The notes beneath the pieces are model-generated. The model was not told the DNA's origin, did no database searches, and saw nothing but the letters and a program-made list of their open reading frames with translations. From Acidimicrobiia bacterium (GTDB lineage: Bacteria; Actinomycetota; Acidimicrobiia; Acidimicrobiales; Bin134): a stretch of 35,082 bases of DNA. The stretch is from the NCBI GenBank assembly GCA_022827405.1, contig JAJDTA010000017.1, positions 1 through 35,082 on the forward strand, read 5' to 3'. Positions 15,976 to 22,950 of this stretch are shown piece by piece. Within the stretch, counting starts at the first letter, position 1, and each line of letters opens with the position of its first letter. The position numbers and the translations under genes are program-made.

Positions 15976-16826
15976 GACTCCGACTCCATCTTGACTGCAT
16001 TGCGCAGCGTACCCATGTGTGACACCGAGACTTCGACGATGTCACCCTCGCGGAGGTATCGAGGGGGGCTTTCGCGGTTTCCCACGCCCGCTGGTGTACC
16101 GGTGGCGATGACGTCGCCGGGCTCGAGCGTCACCCCGCGGGAAAGGTATTCCACTAGCTCGACAGCCGAGTAGATCATCTTGCTCGTTGAGGAGTGCTGT
16201 TTCCTGACACCGCTCACTACCGTTGTGACCTCGAGATCGTCAAGGTCAATGTCGGTGGAGTCGACGAGGCATGGCCCCATGGGGGTGAAGGTGTCAAAGC
16301 TCTTGCCCAAGGTGAACTGCTTGAGGGGGGTCTCGAGTTGGGCCCGACGGCCCGAGACGTCGTTCACTGCCGTGATGGCTCCGATTGCTGTCCGTGCGCT
16401 GGCGGCGTTGGCGCGGTATGCCGATCGGCCGATCACAATACCCATCTCACCCTCCCAGTCGGGACGGGTCTCTTCTTGGGGCACGATGATGGTTTGTCCG
16501 TGCCCGATCACCGACGATGGGAATTTCGCGAACACAACTGGTTCTTCGGGTTCCTCGTTATTCGATTCTTCTGCGTGGTCGCGGTAGTTGATCCCAATGG
16601 CGAGGATCTTGGCTGGTCGGACTGGCGCGTCGAGCGCCACGTTGTCGAAGGGGTAATTCGGGCCATCGGCACTGCGGAGCTGGTTCCAGGCCTCGGTGGT
16701 TGGAATGAAGCCGCGCTCGGAAGCCGGCCCCGCATCGACGACGGTATCGCCTTCGAGACGACCGACGCGACGGCTGCCGTGCACGGCGAACACGACCGCC
16801 CTTAGCGACCCGGCGGCACCAGTCAC
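15972..16826 (-). CDS. fumarylacetoacetate hydrolase family protein (third of three)
   Basis: A 284-residue FAH-family protein. Core motifs are APVRPAKILAIGINYRDHAEE near 67, PDWEGEMGIVIGRSA with metal ligands near 120, AITAVNDVSGRRAQ, FTLGKSFDTFTPMGPCLV and GDVIATGTPAGVG near 240. This last set closely resembles ureidoglycolate lyase-like and 2-hydroxyhepta-2,4-dienedioate isomerase-type members. The start codon is GTG at 16826, immediately after the TAG of the SDR gene with no spacer, and its stop overlaps the next gene by ATGA. It differs strongly from the second FAH protein of the same operon, so the two probably catalyse successive steps (for example hydratase or isomerase and then hydrolase or decarboxylase). 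The exact substrate is not visible. Confidence 0.9.
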   Translation of the reverse strand: MTGAAGSLRAVVFAVHGSRRVGRLEGDTVVDAGPASERGFIPTTEAWNQLRSADGPNYPFDNVALDAPVRPAKILAIGINYRDHAEESNNEEPEEPVVFAKFPSSVIGHGQTIIVPQEETRPDWEGEMGIVIGRSAYRANAASARTAIGAITAVNDVSGRRAQLETPLKQFTLGKSFDTFTPMGPCLVDSTDIDLDDLEVTTVVSGVRKQHSSTSKMIYSAVELVEYLSRGVTLEPGDVIATGTPAGVGNRESPPRYLREGDIVEVSVSHMGTLRNAVKMESES

Positions 16827-17621
16827 CTACGCACCTACCATGTTGAAGCCTCCATCAGCCAGCATGTACGCGCCCGTAATGTGGTTGGCGTCGTCGGTGG
16901 CGAGGAACAGCGCAGCCCCAGCAATCTCGGCTGGCCCTGGGATGTGGTTCATGGGGGTCATGGAGCGCAGTTCCTCCGCTCGACCGCTCTTCCAGTCCTC
17001 TCGGCCGAGAGTTGCTTCGGTCTCGATGAAGCCCGGGGCGAAAGTGTTGATACGGACGGTGGGGGCAAACGCATGGGCGTAGGACTTTGTGAGCCCGATC
17101 AAGGCATATTTGGCCGCGGCGTACTGCGGAGCTCGAGCGCTGCCGCGAACCACGACCGTCGACCCGATGTTGACTATGTTGCCGTGGCCTTGTTCGAGCA
17201 TCCGCGTACCAAACTCATGAATGCAGAACATCGTTCCCTTCACATCGACGTCGATGACGTGATCGATCGAGGCTTCAGTGACATCGCGCCAGGACATCTG
17301 CTCTCGGGCCACATCACCCACGTTGTTGACCAGGGTGTCGATGGTCTCGATCTCAGCAAAGGACCTCTCCGCCATGGCCCGAACCTGATTCCAATCCGAG
17401 ATATCGGCTTGCAGGAGCAGCGCAGAACTGCCTGTCGCCTGTACCCGCTCAACGGTGCGCTTAGCGCCCTCCATCGAGTTCCGGTAGTGCACGCCGACGA
17501 CCCGGGCCCCCTCCTGGGCGGCCCGCACGGCAATCTCGGCACCGAAGCCGGTGCCTGCCCCCGTAACGAGAACAGATCGACCTTCGAAGCGCTTGGACAT
17601 GGGAACTTGCGTGGGAGCCAT
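16827..17621 (-). CDS. short-chain dehydrogenase/reductase
   Basis: A 264-residue classical SDR that oxidises or reduces an alcohol/ketone with NAD(P). The cofactor loop TGAGTGFG is near residue 20, NNVG near 100, the catalytic Ser in NIGSTVVV near 150 and YAAAK (Tyr and Lys) near 165. The C-terminal NTFAPGFIETEA and GAYMLADGGFNMVGA segments are standard. I place the start at the ATG at 17621, preceded by AAAGGA; the in-frame codon before it is TTG. A later ATG at 17600 is possible. It abuts the third FAH gene without a spacer. In this operon it could oxidise a dihydrodiol or reduce a ring-cleavage semialdehyde; which one is not determined. Confidence 0.92.
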   Translation of the reverse strand: MAPTQVPMSKRFEGRSVLVTGAGTGFGAEIAVRAAQEGARVVGVHYRNSMEGAKRTVERVQATGSSALLLQADISDWNQVRAMAERSFAEIETIDTLVNNVGDVAREQMSWRDVTEASIDHVIDVDVKGTMFCIHEFGTRMLEQGHGNIVNIGSTVVVRGSARAPQYAAAKYALIGLTKSYAHAFAPTVRINTFAPGFIETEATLGREDWKSGRAEELRSMTPMNHIPGPAEIAGAALFLATDDANHITGAYMLADGGFNMVGA

Positions 17622-17690
17622 CAATTCCTTTCGATGGGGAATCTCGCAACTGAGAGGTCTGCACCATGCCGAAACTCGGAAAGGCGTTTG

Positions 17691-18629
17691 TCAGACTGGC
17701 GGAGGGACATAGAGCCCTCGGTCCGGGTCGTTGTGGCTCTTTTGCGCAATGTCGGGGCCCATTGGGTTGGCGGTTCCCCATTGGTCGGCGACCATGGGCT
17801 CGACTATCGGGTACTTGTGGGGTACCCAGGTGGCCTCGTCCACCAACTCGAGTTCGGTCGTGTACTCCATTGTGTTGCCAGCCGGATCGATGAAATAGTT
17901 GAACATGTTGTCGCCGGCCTTGTGCTTGCCGGGCCCCCAGATGCGCTCGATGCCAGCCCGCATCACCCGGCCCGTCGCCATCATGTTCTCCTCCACACCA
18001 CGCATCTCGAATGAAAGGTGATGGAGAGACGCATGCGGGCCGCGGACGACCGCGAAGGTGTGATGCCAGGGGCTGCAACGCAGAAACCACATCAGGTCGC
18101 CCATGCCAGGCATCGTCAGCTGGTCGCTGATCGCCATTCCGAGGTGCTGCATGTACCAAGCGACCGTGCTTTCCGGATCGGCCGAGTTGATAACGACGTG
18201 TGACAGCGATCGCGGGATCGCCTCCATCGGCTCGATCTCGCGGGCTTCGTGCTCCTCGACTTCGCAGCAGACCTCGAGCGTTCGTCCGTCGCCGTCGAAG
18301 AATCGGAAGCCGTACCCGCCGCCGTAGGTCGTCAAATCCCTGGGCTCGGTCACCAGCTGAACATTGGCGCTGCCGAGCAAGGACGCGAGCCGGTCGACCG
18401 CGGCGCGATCTGCGGCGCCCAGGCTGATGAGGTCGATCCGCTTGTCGTCGGCCTCCCGCAGCCGCACGACAAAGGGTTCAGGTGAGCCTTCTGCGGCCAA
18501 ATAGGACAAGTTGCCGTCGGTGGCGACCTCGCTGAGGCCCCAGGTGTCGAGGTAGAAATTCCGCTGCTCCGCGTAGTTGGACACCGCGAGGTCGACGTGG
18601 CGGAGGTGGGTTATCAATCGTTCTGTCAT
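17691..18629 (-). CDS. extradiol ring-cleavage dioxygenase (vicinal oxygen chelate family)
   Basis: A 312-residue two-domain type I extradiol dioxygenase that opens a catechol ring next to the hydroxyls using Fe(II) or Mn(II). The first betaalphabetabetabeta domain (LRHVDLAVSNY near 9-19) is structural. The second, catalytic domain has the metal triad: His 144 in SLSHVVINSAD, His about 204 in LHHLSFEMR and Glu about 255 in GNTMEYTTE. SPWHHTFAV (about 186-194) carries the His expected to act as general acid/base. Length fits BphC and catechol 2,3-dioxygenase relatives. The ATG at 18629 lies 23 bases after the monooxygenase stop; the longer frame would overlap that gene. It supplies the ring-opening step of the operon, directly after the hydroxylase. 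Confidence 0.92.
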   Translation of the reverse strand: MTERLITHLRHVDLAVSNYAEQRNFYLDTWGLSEVATDGNLSYLAAEGSPEPFVVRLREADDKRIDLISLGAADRAAVDRLASLLGSANVQLVTEPRDLTTYGGGYGFRFFDGDGRTLEVCCEVEEHEAREIEPMEAIPRSLSHVVINSADPESTVAWYMQHLGMAISDQLTMPGMGDLMWFLRCSPWHHTFAVVRGPHASLHHLSFEMRGVEENMMATGRVMRAGIERIWGPGKHKAGDNMFNYFIDPAGNTMEYTTELELVDEATWVPHKYPIVEPMVADQWGTANPMGPDIAQKSHNDPDRGLYVPPPV

Positions 18630-18652
18630 AAGTACTTCCGGCTCCGAGATGG

Positions 18653-19777
18653 TCAGGCCGGCTCGCATAGCGCGCCGAGCGTTCGCATGAATAGTCCAGG
18701 GATGTCTGCGTCGGGGTCATCGTCGATCATCCACTGCCCCACTTGTACCGACGCATCCACCACGGTCTTGGCCCGGTCGTAACGGCGATCCATGAATGCG
18801 TCGAGCGCGGACGCGAGATCACTGTGGGCCAGCAAACTCTCGCCTAGGACTAACGCGTCCTCCATGGCCTGTGCGGCACCCTGCGCAATCGTCGGCGGGC
18901 AGGTATGGGCAGCATCGCCGATCAGGACTACGCGGCCGCGCCACCAGGGCGGTTCGAGGATCATTTTCTCGAACCAGGTGTAGTGGACGGTCGCTGGGTC
19001 GATCATCAGCTCGCGAATGTCCTCCCACGGTCCTTGGTAGGCCCCGGAAAGCTCGCGCATATAGGCGAGCTGGTCTTCTGGCGGCATCTCTTCGCGATCT
19101 TGCATCGGTTCCACGATGTAGGCGTACAGGGAATCCTCACCAGTTGGGCAGTAGCCGGCGATGTAGGCGGGACCCGCGTAACAGAGGTCGGTGCGCTCTA
19201 CCGAGTCTGGTCGGCTCGTGAAGACTCGGAAGATTCCCATACCGGTGGGCTCGGGCCTGGTAGTGATCCCGATCATGTCCCGCACCGTCGACTTGACACC
19301 GTCGGCTCCGATTACAAGGTCGTAGCGGCGGTTAGTCCCGTCGCTGAATGTCACATCAACCCCCGCGCCTTCGTCATCGAAGTTGGCTACCGTCATACCG
19401 AAACTCAGCGTTGCGCCGGCTGCCGACGCGGTGTCGACGAGAATCTCAGCTAGGTGCCTCCGTTCCATTCCGAGGGTCGCCGGGAGATCCGGGCCACCAG
19501 TCTTGATGTCATCGAGTTCCGCCACAAGGGTGCCGTCGGGTATGCGGATCCCGGTGGTGTCGAATGCGTAGCCGGCGTCTGATGCTGCTTCCCAGGCACC
19601 GATCTCTCGGAGCACTCGCAATGCGTTGCCTTGGATGGTGATACCTGAGCCAAGTGCGGTCACGTCGTTCTGGATTTCCACTATGTCTACATCGACGCCG
19701 TCTCTGGCTAGGACTGCGGCGACGACACATCCTGCGCTGCCCGCGCCCACCACTAGGGCCGTTTCAACTGCTGCCAT
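18653..19777 (-). CDS. FAD-dependent aromatic monooxygenase
   Basis: A 374-residue class A flavoprotein hydroxylase. The N-terminal dinucleotide fold is VVGAGSAGCVVA (about 9-20), followed by the DG motif DLVIGADGVKSTVR near 155 and the GD motif GRVVLIGDAAHTCPPTIAQG near 285. Family members such as 6-hydroxynicotinate 3-monooxygenase, MhpA and salicylate hydroxylase add a hydroxyl to an activated aromatic ring with NAD(P)H. The ATG at 19777 is preceded by AGGGGAAAG, and the first gene of the nine-gene operon therefore starts here. The start region, with the first 10 codons, is duplicated at 24.1 kb. It diverges from a LysR-type gene, originally the intact copy now 4.4 kb away, which is the likely regulator. 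Confidence 0.93.
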   Translation of the reverse strand: MAAVETALVVGAGSAGCVVAAVLARDGVDVDIVEIQNDVTALGSGITIQGNALRVLREIGAWEAASDAGYAFDTTGIRIPDGTLVAELDDIKTGGPDLPATLGMERRHLAEILVDTASAAGATLSFGMTVANFDDEGAGVDVTFSDGTNRRYDLVIGADGVKSTVRDMIGITTRPEPTGMGIFRVFTSRPDSVERTDLCYAGPAYIAGYCPTGEDSLYAYIVEPMQDREEMPPEDQLAYMRELSGAYQGPWEDIRELMIDPATVHYTWFEKMILEPPWWRGRVVLIGDAAHTCPPTIAQGAAQAMEDALVLGESLLAHSDLASALDAFMDRRYDRAKTVVDASVQVGQWMIDDDPDADIPGLFMRTLGALCEPA

Positions 19778-19947
19778 TCGACTTTCCCCTGCAAATGCGA
19801 AAACTGACTTGTCTTTGCTTGGCGAACAGTACTCAAGTGGCATTCATCAGCGAAGGTGAAACTGATAATACGTGCCATTGGTTTGAGTTATAGGGGAGGA
19901 TTTCGGTGAGAACCGACGGAGGCAATGAGCCGGCCACCGATCTCAAC
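19748..19947. repeat. left copy of a 200-bp direct repeat flanking the sulfatase/Rieske cassette
   Basis: This stretch matches 24134-24333 over 200 aligned bases with six substitutions and no gaps. It contains the first 10 codons of the FAD monooxygenase (minus strand), the whole divergent promoter with a LysR-type operator, the GTG start and the first 14 codons of a LysR gene (plus strand). It is intact toward the monooxygenase and broken on the LysR side. Confidence 0.95.
19846..19866. promoter_or_regulatory. LysR-type operator, left copy
   Basis: ATCAG at 19846-19850 and CTGAT at 19862-19866 are perfect inverted arms separated by 11 bases, the geometry of LysR-family recognition sites. 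It lies about midway between the monooxygenase start and the LysR start and is conserved in the second repeat. It probably controls the nine-gene operon; binding is inferred. Confidence 0.65.
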
Positions 19948-19970
19948 CTACGGACAGCTCTTGCTGGGCC
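19906..19970 (+). pseudogene. LysR regulator remnant with internal deletion
   Basis: The GTG start, ribosome binding site (GGGGAGG) and first 14 codons match the intact LysR gene at 24292, but after position 19947 the sequence jumps to a 23-base match (19948-19970) to 24636-24658, which encodes YGQLLLG in the middle of the intact gene. Relative to that gene, 302 bases are missing, which also shifts the frame. After 19970 no further similarity to LysR is visible, and 19971-20066 shows no recognisable gene. The remnant lacks the DNA-binding helix-turn-helix and cannot be functional. Confidence 0.85.
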
Positions 19971-20066
19971 AGGCGCTGGCGCCAGACCCGCCGGTCCTCC
20001 GAAATGCTCCACCGGTGGAGATCGGCCAGACCGCCTCCCAGGGCGAGACGATCCTCGTCAGACCCT

Positions 20067-21236
20067 TCAGACACTGAGTTCCAGCATGCCCTCGCCGATG
20101 ATCAGGCGCCCGGAGTAGCCGTCCTGAGCGGCGGCGAGCACATCCGCCGGGGTCGTCGACGGCACGATGTGGGACAACACCAGGTTGCGAACGCCGGCCG
20201 GCTCGGCGACGTCTCGACCAACCTGCTCGACGGTGGTGTGCGCAGTCAGCAGGTGTTCGCGCACTGCCGGACCGACATCGGGCGGGAGAATCGACGCGAG
20301 CCGGTCGGCAAAGGCCGGATCGATGACCTCGTGCACCAAGTAGTCCGCCCCATGCGCGAGGTCGATCAGATTCTCCGAAACCGTCGTGTCACCGGAGACC
20401 ACGATCGACCCGTCAGGAGTGTCGAACCGGAAGCCGTATGCAGGAGCCGTCGGGTGGTGATCGACGAGCGTCGCCGTCACGCGCACGTCGCCGTCCTCCC
20501 AAACCTCGATTGGGCCCGACAACCGGGGCGGGATGCCAGCCGGATCGACCGTCCAGTGTGGCGAGTGGTCGATGTCGTGGACATCGAACCAGTCGTCGGG
20601 AATCTTGAAGTTGCTGTCTCGCGCCCGATCGTTGAAGTCTGCCGCGAATGCCTTTCGCAGATACCTGGTCATGCCTTCGATCCCCGGCGTCGGGTCGTCC
20701 GGCTCGATCACCGAGGGTTCGGGCCGGTGCGGCGGGAACACTCGGGGGAGCGTGTCTCGGCGTCCAGGACCGAACACCTGAACTGGGTCGGTCGCTTTGT
20801 TCGCCATCATGGTCCCCGTGGCGTAGAGGGCCGGCCAGTCCACGCAATGATCACTGTGCATGTGCGTGAAGAACAGTGCCCGGAGCGACAGGAAGGTGTT
20901 GCTGGAATCGCCGCCGTTCTCACGCTGACCGAGTGCTGCCAAACGGTTGAGCGAGCCGACACCGAGATCGACGACATACATGCGGTCCGCATGGATGATT
21001 GCGGTGCAGACACCGACGCGGCTCGGATTGCTGATGACAGGCCCACCGGCCACACCGACCGTCACTAAACGGGTTCGTCCGCCGGCGCGGTCGCTCGGCG
21101 CCATCGCTTCGAACCCCGGGGCTATGCGTGGCGACGCTGAGGCGGCCGCAGCAGCATCCTCCGCAAGCGCTGCCAGCACCTCTCCCCGTTCGCGCTCCGG
21201 CATGCTGTTCACGGCCCGACTCACCACATCGCACAT
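20067..21236 (-). CDS. MBL-fold metallo-hydrolase (RNase Z-like)
   Basis: A 389-residue metallo-beta-lactamase-fold hydrolase. The zinc motif THMHSDHCVDW (His 125, His 127, Asp 129, His 130) is complete, a bridging Asp is in VVSGDTTVSENL, further ligands are in LVHEVIDPAF and VLSHIVPS. The arrangement and the LVTVGVAGGP start of the fold resemble the RNase Z/arylsulfatase-like branch rather than beta-lactamases, so it could be a phosphodiesterase, lactonase or alkyl-/arylsulfatase. An N-terminal helical stretch of about 45 residues precedes the fold. I use ATG 21236; a GTG at 21290 would extend the protein into sulfatase-derived sequence. It is downstream of a sulfatase in the same direction, within the repeat-bounded cassette. 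Confidence 0.85.
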   Translation of the reverse strand: MCDVVSRAVNSMPERERGEVLAALAEDAAAAASASPRIAPGFEAMAPSDRAGGRTRLVTVGVAGGPVISNPSRVGVCTAIIHADRMYVVDLGVGSLNRLAALGQRENGGDSSNTFLSLRALFFTHMHSDHCVDWPALYATGTMMANKATDPVQVFGPGRRDTLPRVFPPHRPEPSVIEPDDPTPGIEGMTRYLRKAFAADFNDRARDSNFKIPDDWFDVHDIDHSPHWTVDPAGIPPRLSGPIEVWEDGDVRVTATLVDHHPTAPAYGFRFDTPDGSIVVSGDTTVSENLIDLAHGADYLVHEVIDPAFADRLASILPPDVGPAVREHLLTAHTTVEQVGRDVAEPAGVRNLVLSHIVPSTTPADVLAAAQDGYSGRLIIGEGMLELSV

Positions 21237-21270
21237 CGTCTTCGCATTTCGTCGTGACTGTTCCGCGCCT

Positions 21271-21360
21271 TCAGACCGAGCCCATGGCACCCAAGCACCC
21301 GATCGACTGCCCAGCGTGGTCGTCGGTCAAGACGACGACGATGTTCGGGCGCCGAGTCAT
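21271..21360 (-). pseudogene. N-terminal stub of a second sulfatase
   Basis: From an ATG that overlaps the stop of the intact sulfatase (ATGA at 21357-21360), 29 codons encode MTRRPNIVVVLTDDHAG followed by QSIGCLGAMGSV and TGA. This is the unmistakable start of a sulfatase: the RPNIV strand and the DD pair that bind the metal. The intact neighbour has ADQ at this place, so the stub comes from a different sulfatase. The rest of the gene, including the Cys-x-Pro-x-Arg active site, is missing. Confidence 0.8.
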
Positions 21361-22826
21361 CCTGCCTCCATCGACCGGGAGCCCGCCGGCTGAGGCAGGT
21401 CGACCTGCGGAAATCGGGGATTGTCATCCCACGGCATCACGTCGGCGGTCGCGACCATCCACCGCAACAGCTCGGCGCTCAGCGTCGCTTCGAGCTCGGC
21501 GTGCTCGGGCTGGCCTGCGAGATTGTGCAGCTCCTGAGGGTCGGCGCGCCGGTCATAGAGCTCTGGCGGCTCGTACAGGCGCCACACATAGGTCCACTCC
21601 GTCGAGCGGATGGCCACCGCCTTGCCGACCGTCTCGGGTCGTTCGTGTTGCGCCTTGCCTTTGAGGTCGTACGGAAAGCCCGGGTTCTCCAGCTGGCCGT
21701 GTTCTTCGACGAGGAAGCCGCCCTCGGTGAACGCGTACTCCCGGTGCCCGACGTCCGGATCTCGAAGCACCGGAACGAGGCTGCGCCCGAAATGGGTGTA
21801 GTCGGGCTCGAAACCAGCGAGATCGTAGAGCGTGGGGACAATGTCGATCAGCTCGACCATCGCGTCGACAGCGCGTCCTTCGGCGATGCCGGGTCCGGCC
21901 ATCACCAGCGGATCTCGGGTGAGGCAGTCGTGCATGCCGGAGGGCCACTTCTCGATCAGGTCGTAGTCCCCCAGGTACTCGCCGTGGTCGCTGAAGAAGA
22001 CCACCACGGTGCTCTCGAGGTCGTCGCCGGCCGCTGCGAGTATGCGGCCGAACTGTGAGTCGAGCCGGGAGACCATGCCGTGATAGACCGCCGCGATCTC
22101 GCGCCACTCCTCGTCGGAGAGGCGGCCGAGCCCGTAGGTGTCGCGAACGTTCTGCATGAACGCCGGTTCGTGACCCGACTGCACATGCCCCGCCCGCTGC
22201 GGCAGCGCGGCGCGGTCGTGCATCGAGTACCAAGGCTCAGTCGCCGCGAACGGGCAGTGCGGGAAGATCATGGGCACGTAGAGCAGCCACGGCCGGTCAT
22301 GAGGTCGCTCGGCCAGCCACGCCTCGGCGGTTCGGGTGCACGCCTCGTCGAAATCGTGGTCGTGCTCGTCGTCGACCTTGCCGATGTAGAACGCTCTCGA
22401 CATCGGCCAGTCGGGATGCATCTGCCCCTTGGGGGCCATCATTGGGGTGTCCGGCGGCGTTGCCCAGCCGTATTCGTGACAGCTCTCCTCGGTGGCGCCA
22501 GGTGCCCAGGTGTCGCCACGCTCACCGACATGGACGACGTGGTAGCCACGCTGCTTGAACGACTTCAAGACATTCGGGTCGTCGGGGCGCAACAGATGGG
22601 TGAGGCTGCGGTGCCCCCGCGTGTGCGGATACCAACCGGTCAGAAACGACGCCCGGCTCGGCGAACACACGGGATGCTGGGTGAAGCAATTCGTGAAGCG
22701 GGTCCCTCGCTCTGCCAGGGCATCGATGTTCGGCGTACTGGCGAAGTCGGCACCGAACGCGCCGACTGCGTCGGCTCGTAGCTGGTCGGCCACGATCATC
22801 AACACGTTCGGCCGGTTGTTTGTCAT
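21357..22826 (-). CDS. sulfatase, formylglycine-dependent type
   Basis: A 489-residue type I sulfatase that hydrolyses sulfate esters. NRPNVLMIVADQLRADAVG opens the alkaline-phosphatase-like fold. The active-site signature is CSPSR with Cys about 54, the residue a formylglycine-generating enzyme must convert. FSDHGEYLGDY near 280 gives the usual metal ligands, and LYDRRADPQELHNLA near 445 the C-terminal domain signature. No signal peptide is visible, so it acts in the cytoplasm. The first aspartate pair is AD rather than DD, a common variation. AAGGGGCGGG precedes the ATG. No formylglycine-generating enzyme gene is in the window. In this neighbourhood a sulfated aromatic or sugar substrate is plausible but not shown. 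Confidence 0.92.
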   Translation of the reverse strand: MTNNRPNVLMIVADQLRADAVGAFGADFASTPNIDALAERGTRFTNCFTQHPVCSPSRASFLTGWYPHTRGHRSLTHLLRPDDPNVLKSFKQRGYHVVHVGERGDTWAPGATEESCHEYGWATPPDTPMMAPKGQMHPDWPMSRAFYIGKVDDEHDHDFDEACTRTAEAWLAERPHDRPWLLYVPMIFPHCPFAATEPWYSMHDRAALPQRAGHVQSGHEPAFMQNVRDTYGLGRLSDEEWREIAAVYHGMVSRLDSQFGRILAAAGDDLESTVVVFFSDHGEYLGDYDLIEKWPSGMHDCLTRDPLVMAGPGIAEGRAVDAMVELIDIVPTLYDLAGFEPDYTHFGRSLVPVLRDPDVGHREYAFTEGGFLVEEHGQLENPGFPYDLKGKAQHERPETVGKAVAIRSTEWTYVWRLYEPPELYDRRADPQELHNLAGQPEHAELEATLSAELLRWMVATADVMPWDDNPRFPQVDLPQPAGSRSMEAG

Positions 22827-22834
22827 GAGCCCGC

Positions 22835-22945
22835 CCCTTCGATGGAAGCCAGCAGGTCATCAGCTTCACCCCTGAAGCCGAGGGCGCGGACATGAACGCC
22901 GTCTTCGAGAACATCGGCGCCACCGACGCCAAGCTCGAGCACCGT
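22835..22945 (+). pseudogene. internal fragment of a cupin gene
   Basis: The plus strand encodes a stretch whose GADMNAVFENIGATDAKLE matches residues of the intact cupin protein at 7.3-7.9 kb (GADMDAVFENIGATDAKLE). About 65 bases (22874-22938) are identical except for five substitutions. Similarity fades upstream of 22870 (QQVISFTPEAEG) and stops after about 22940, shortly before the Rieske gene's stop. Both the start and the cupin barrel are missing, so this is a decayed fragment lying between two minus-strand genes. Confidence 0.8.
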
Positions 22946-22950
22946 GCGCG

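Noticed and set aside
21237-21290. Upstream GTG start for the MBL hydrolase
   Set aside because: The extra codons read out of frame through the sulfatase stub and have no conserved look; the ATG at 21236 is preferred.
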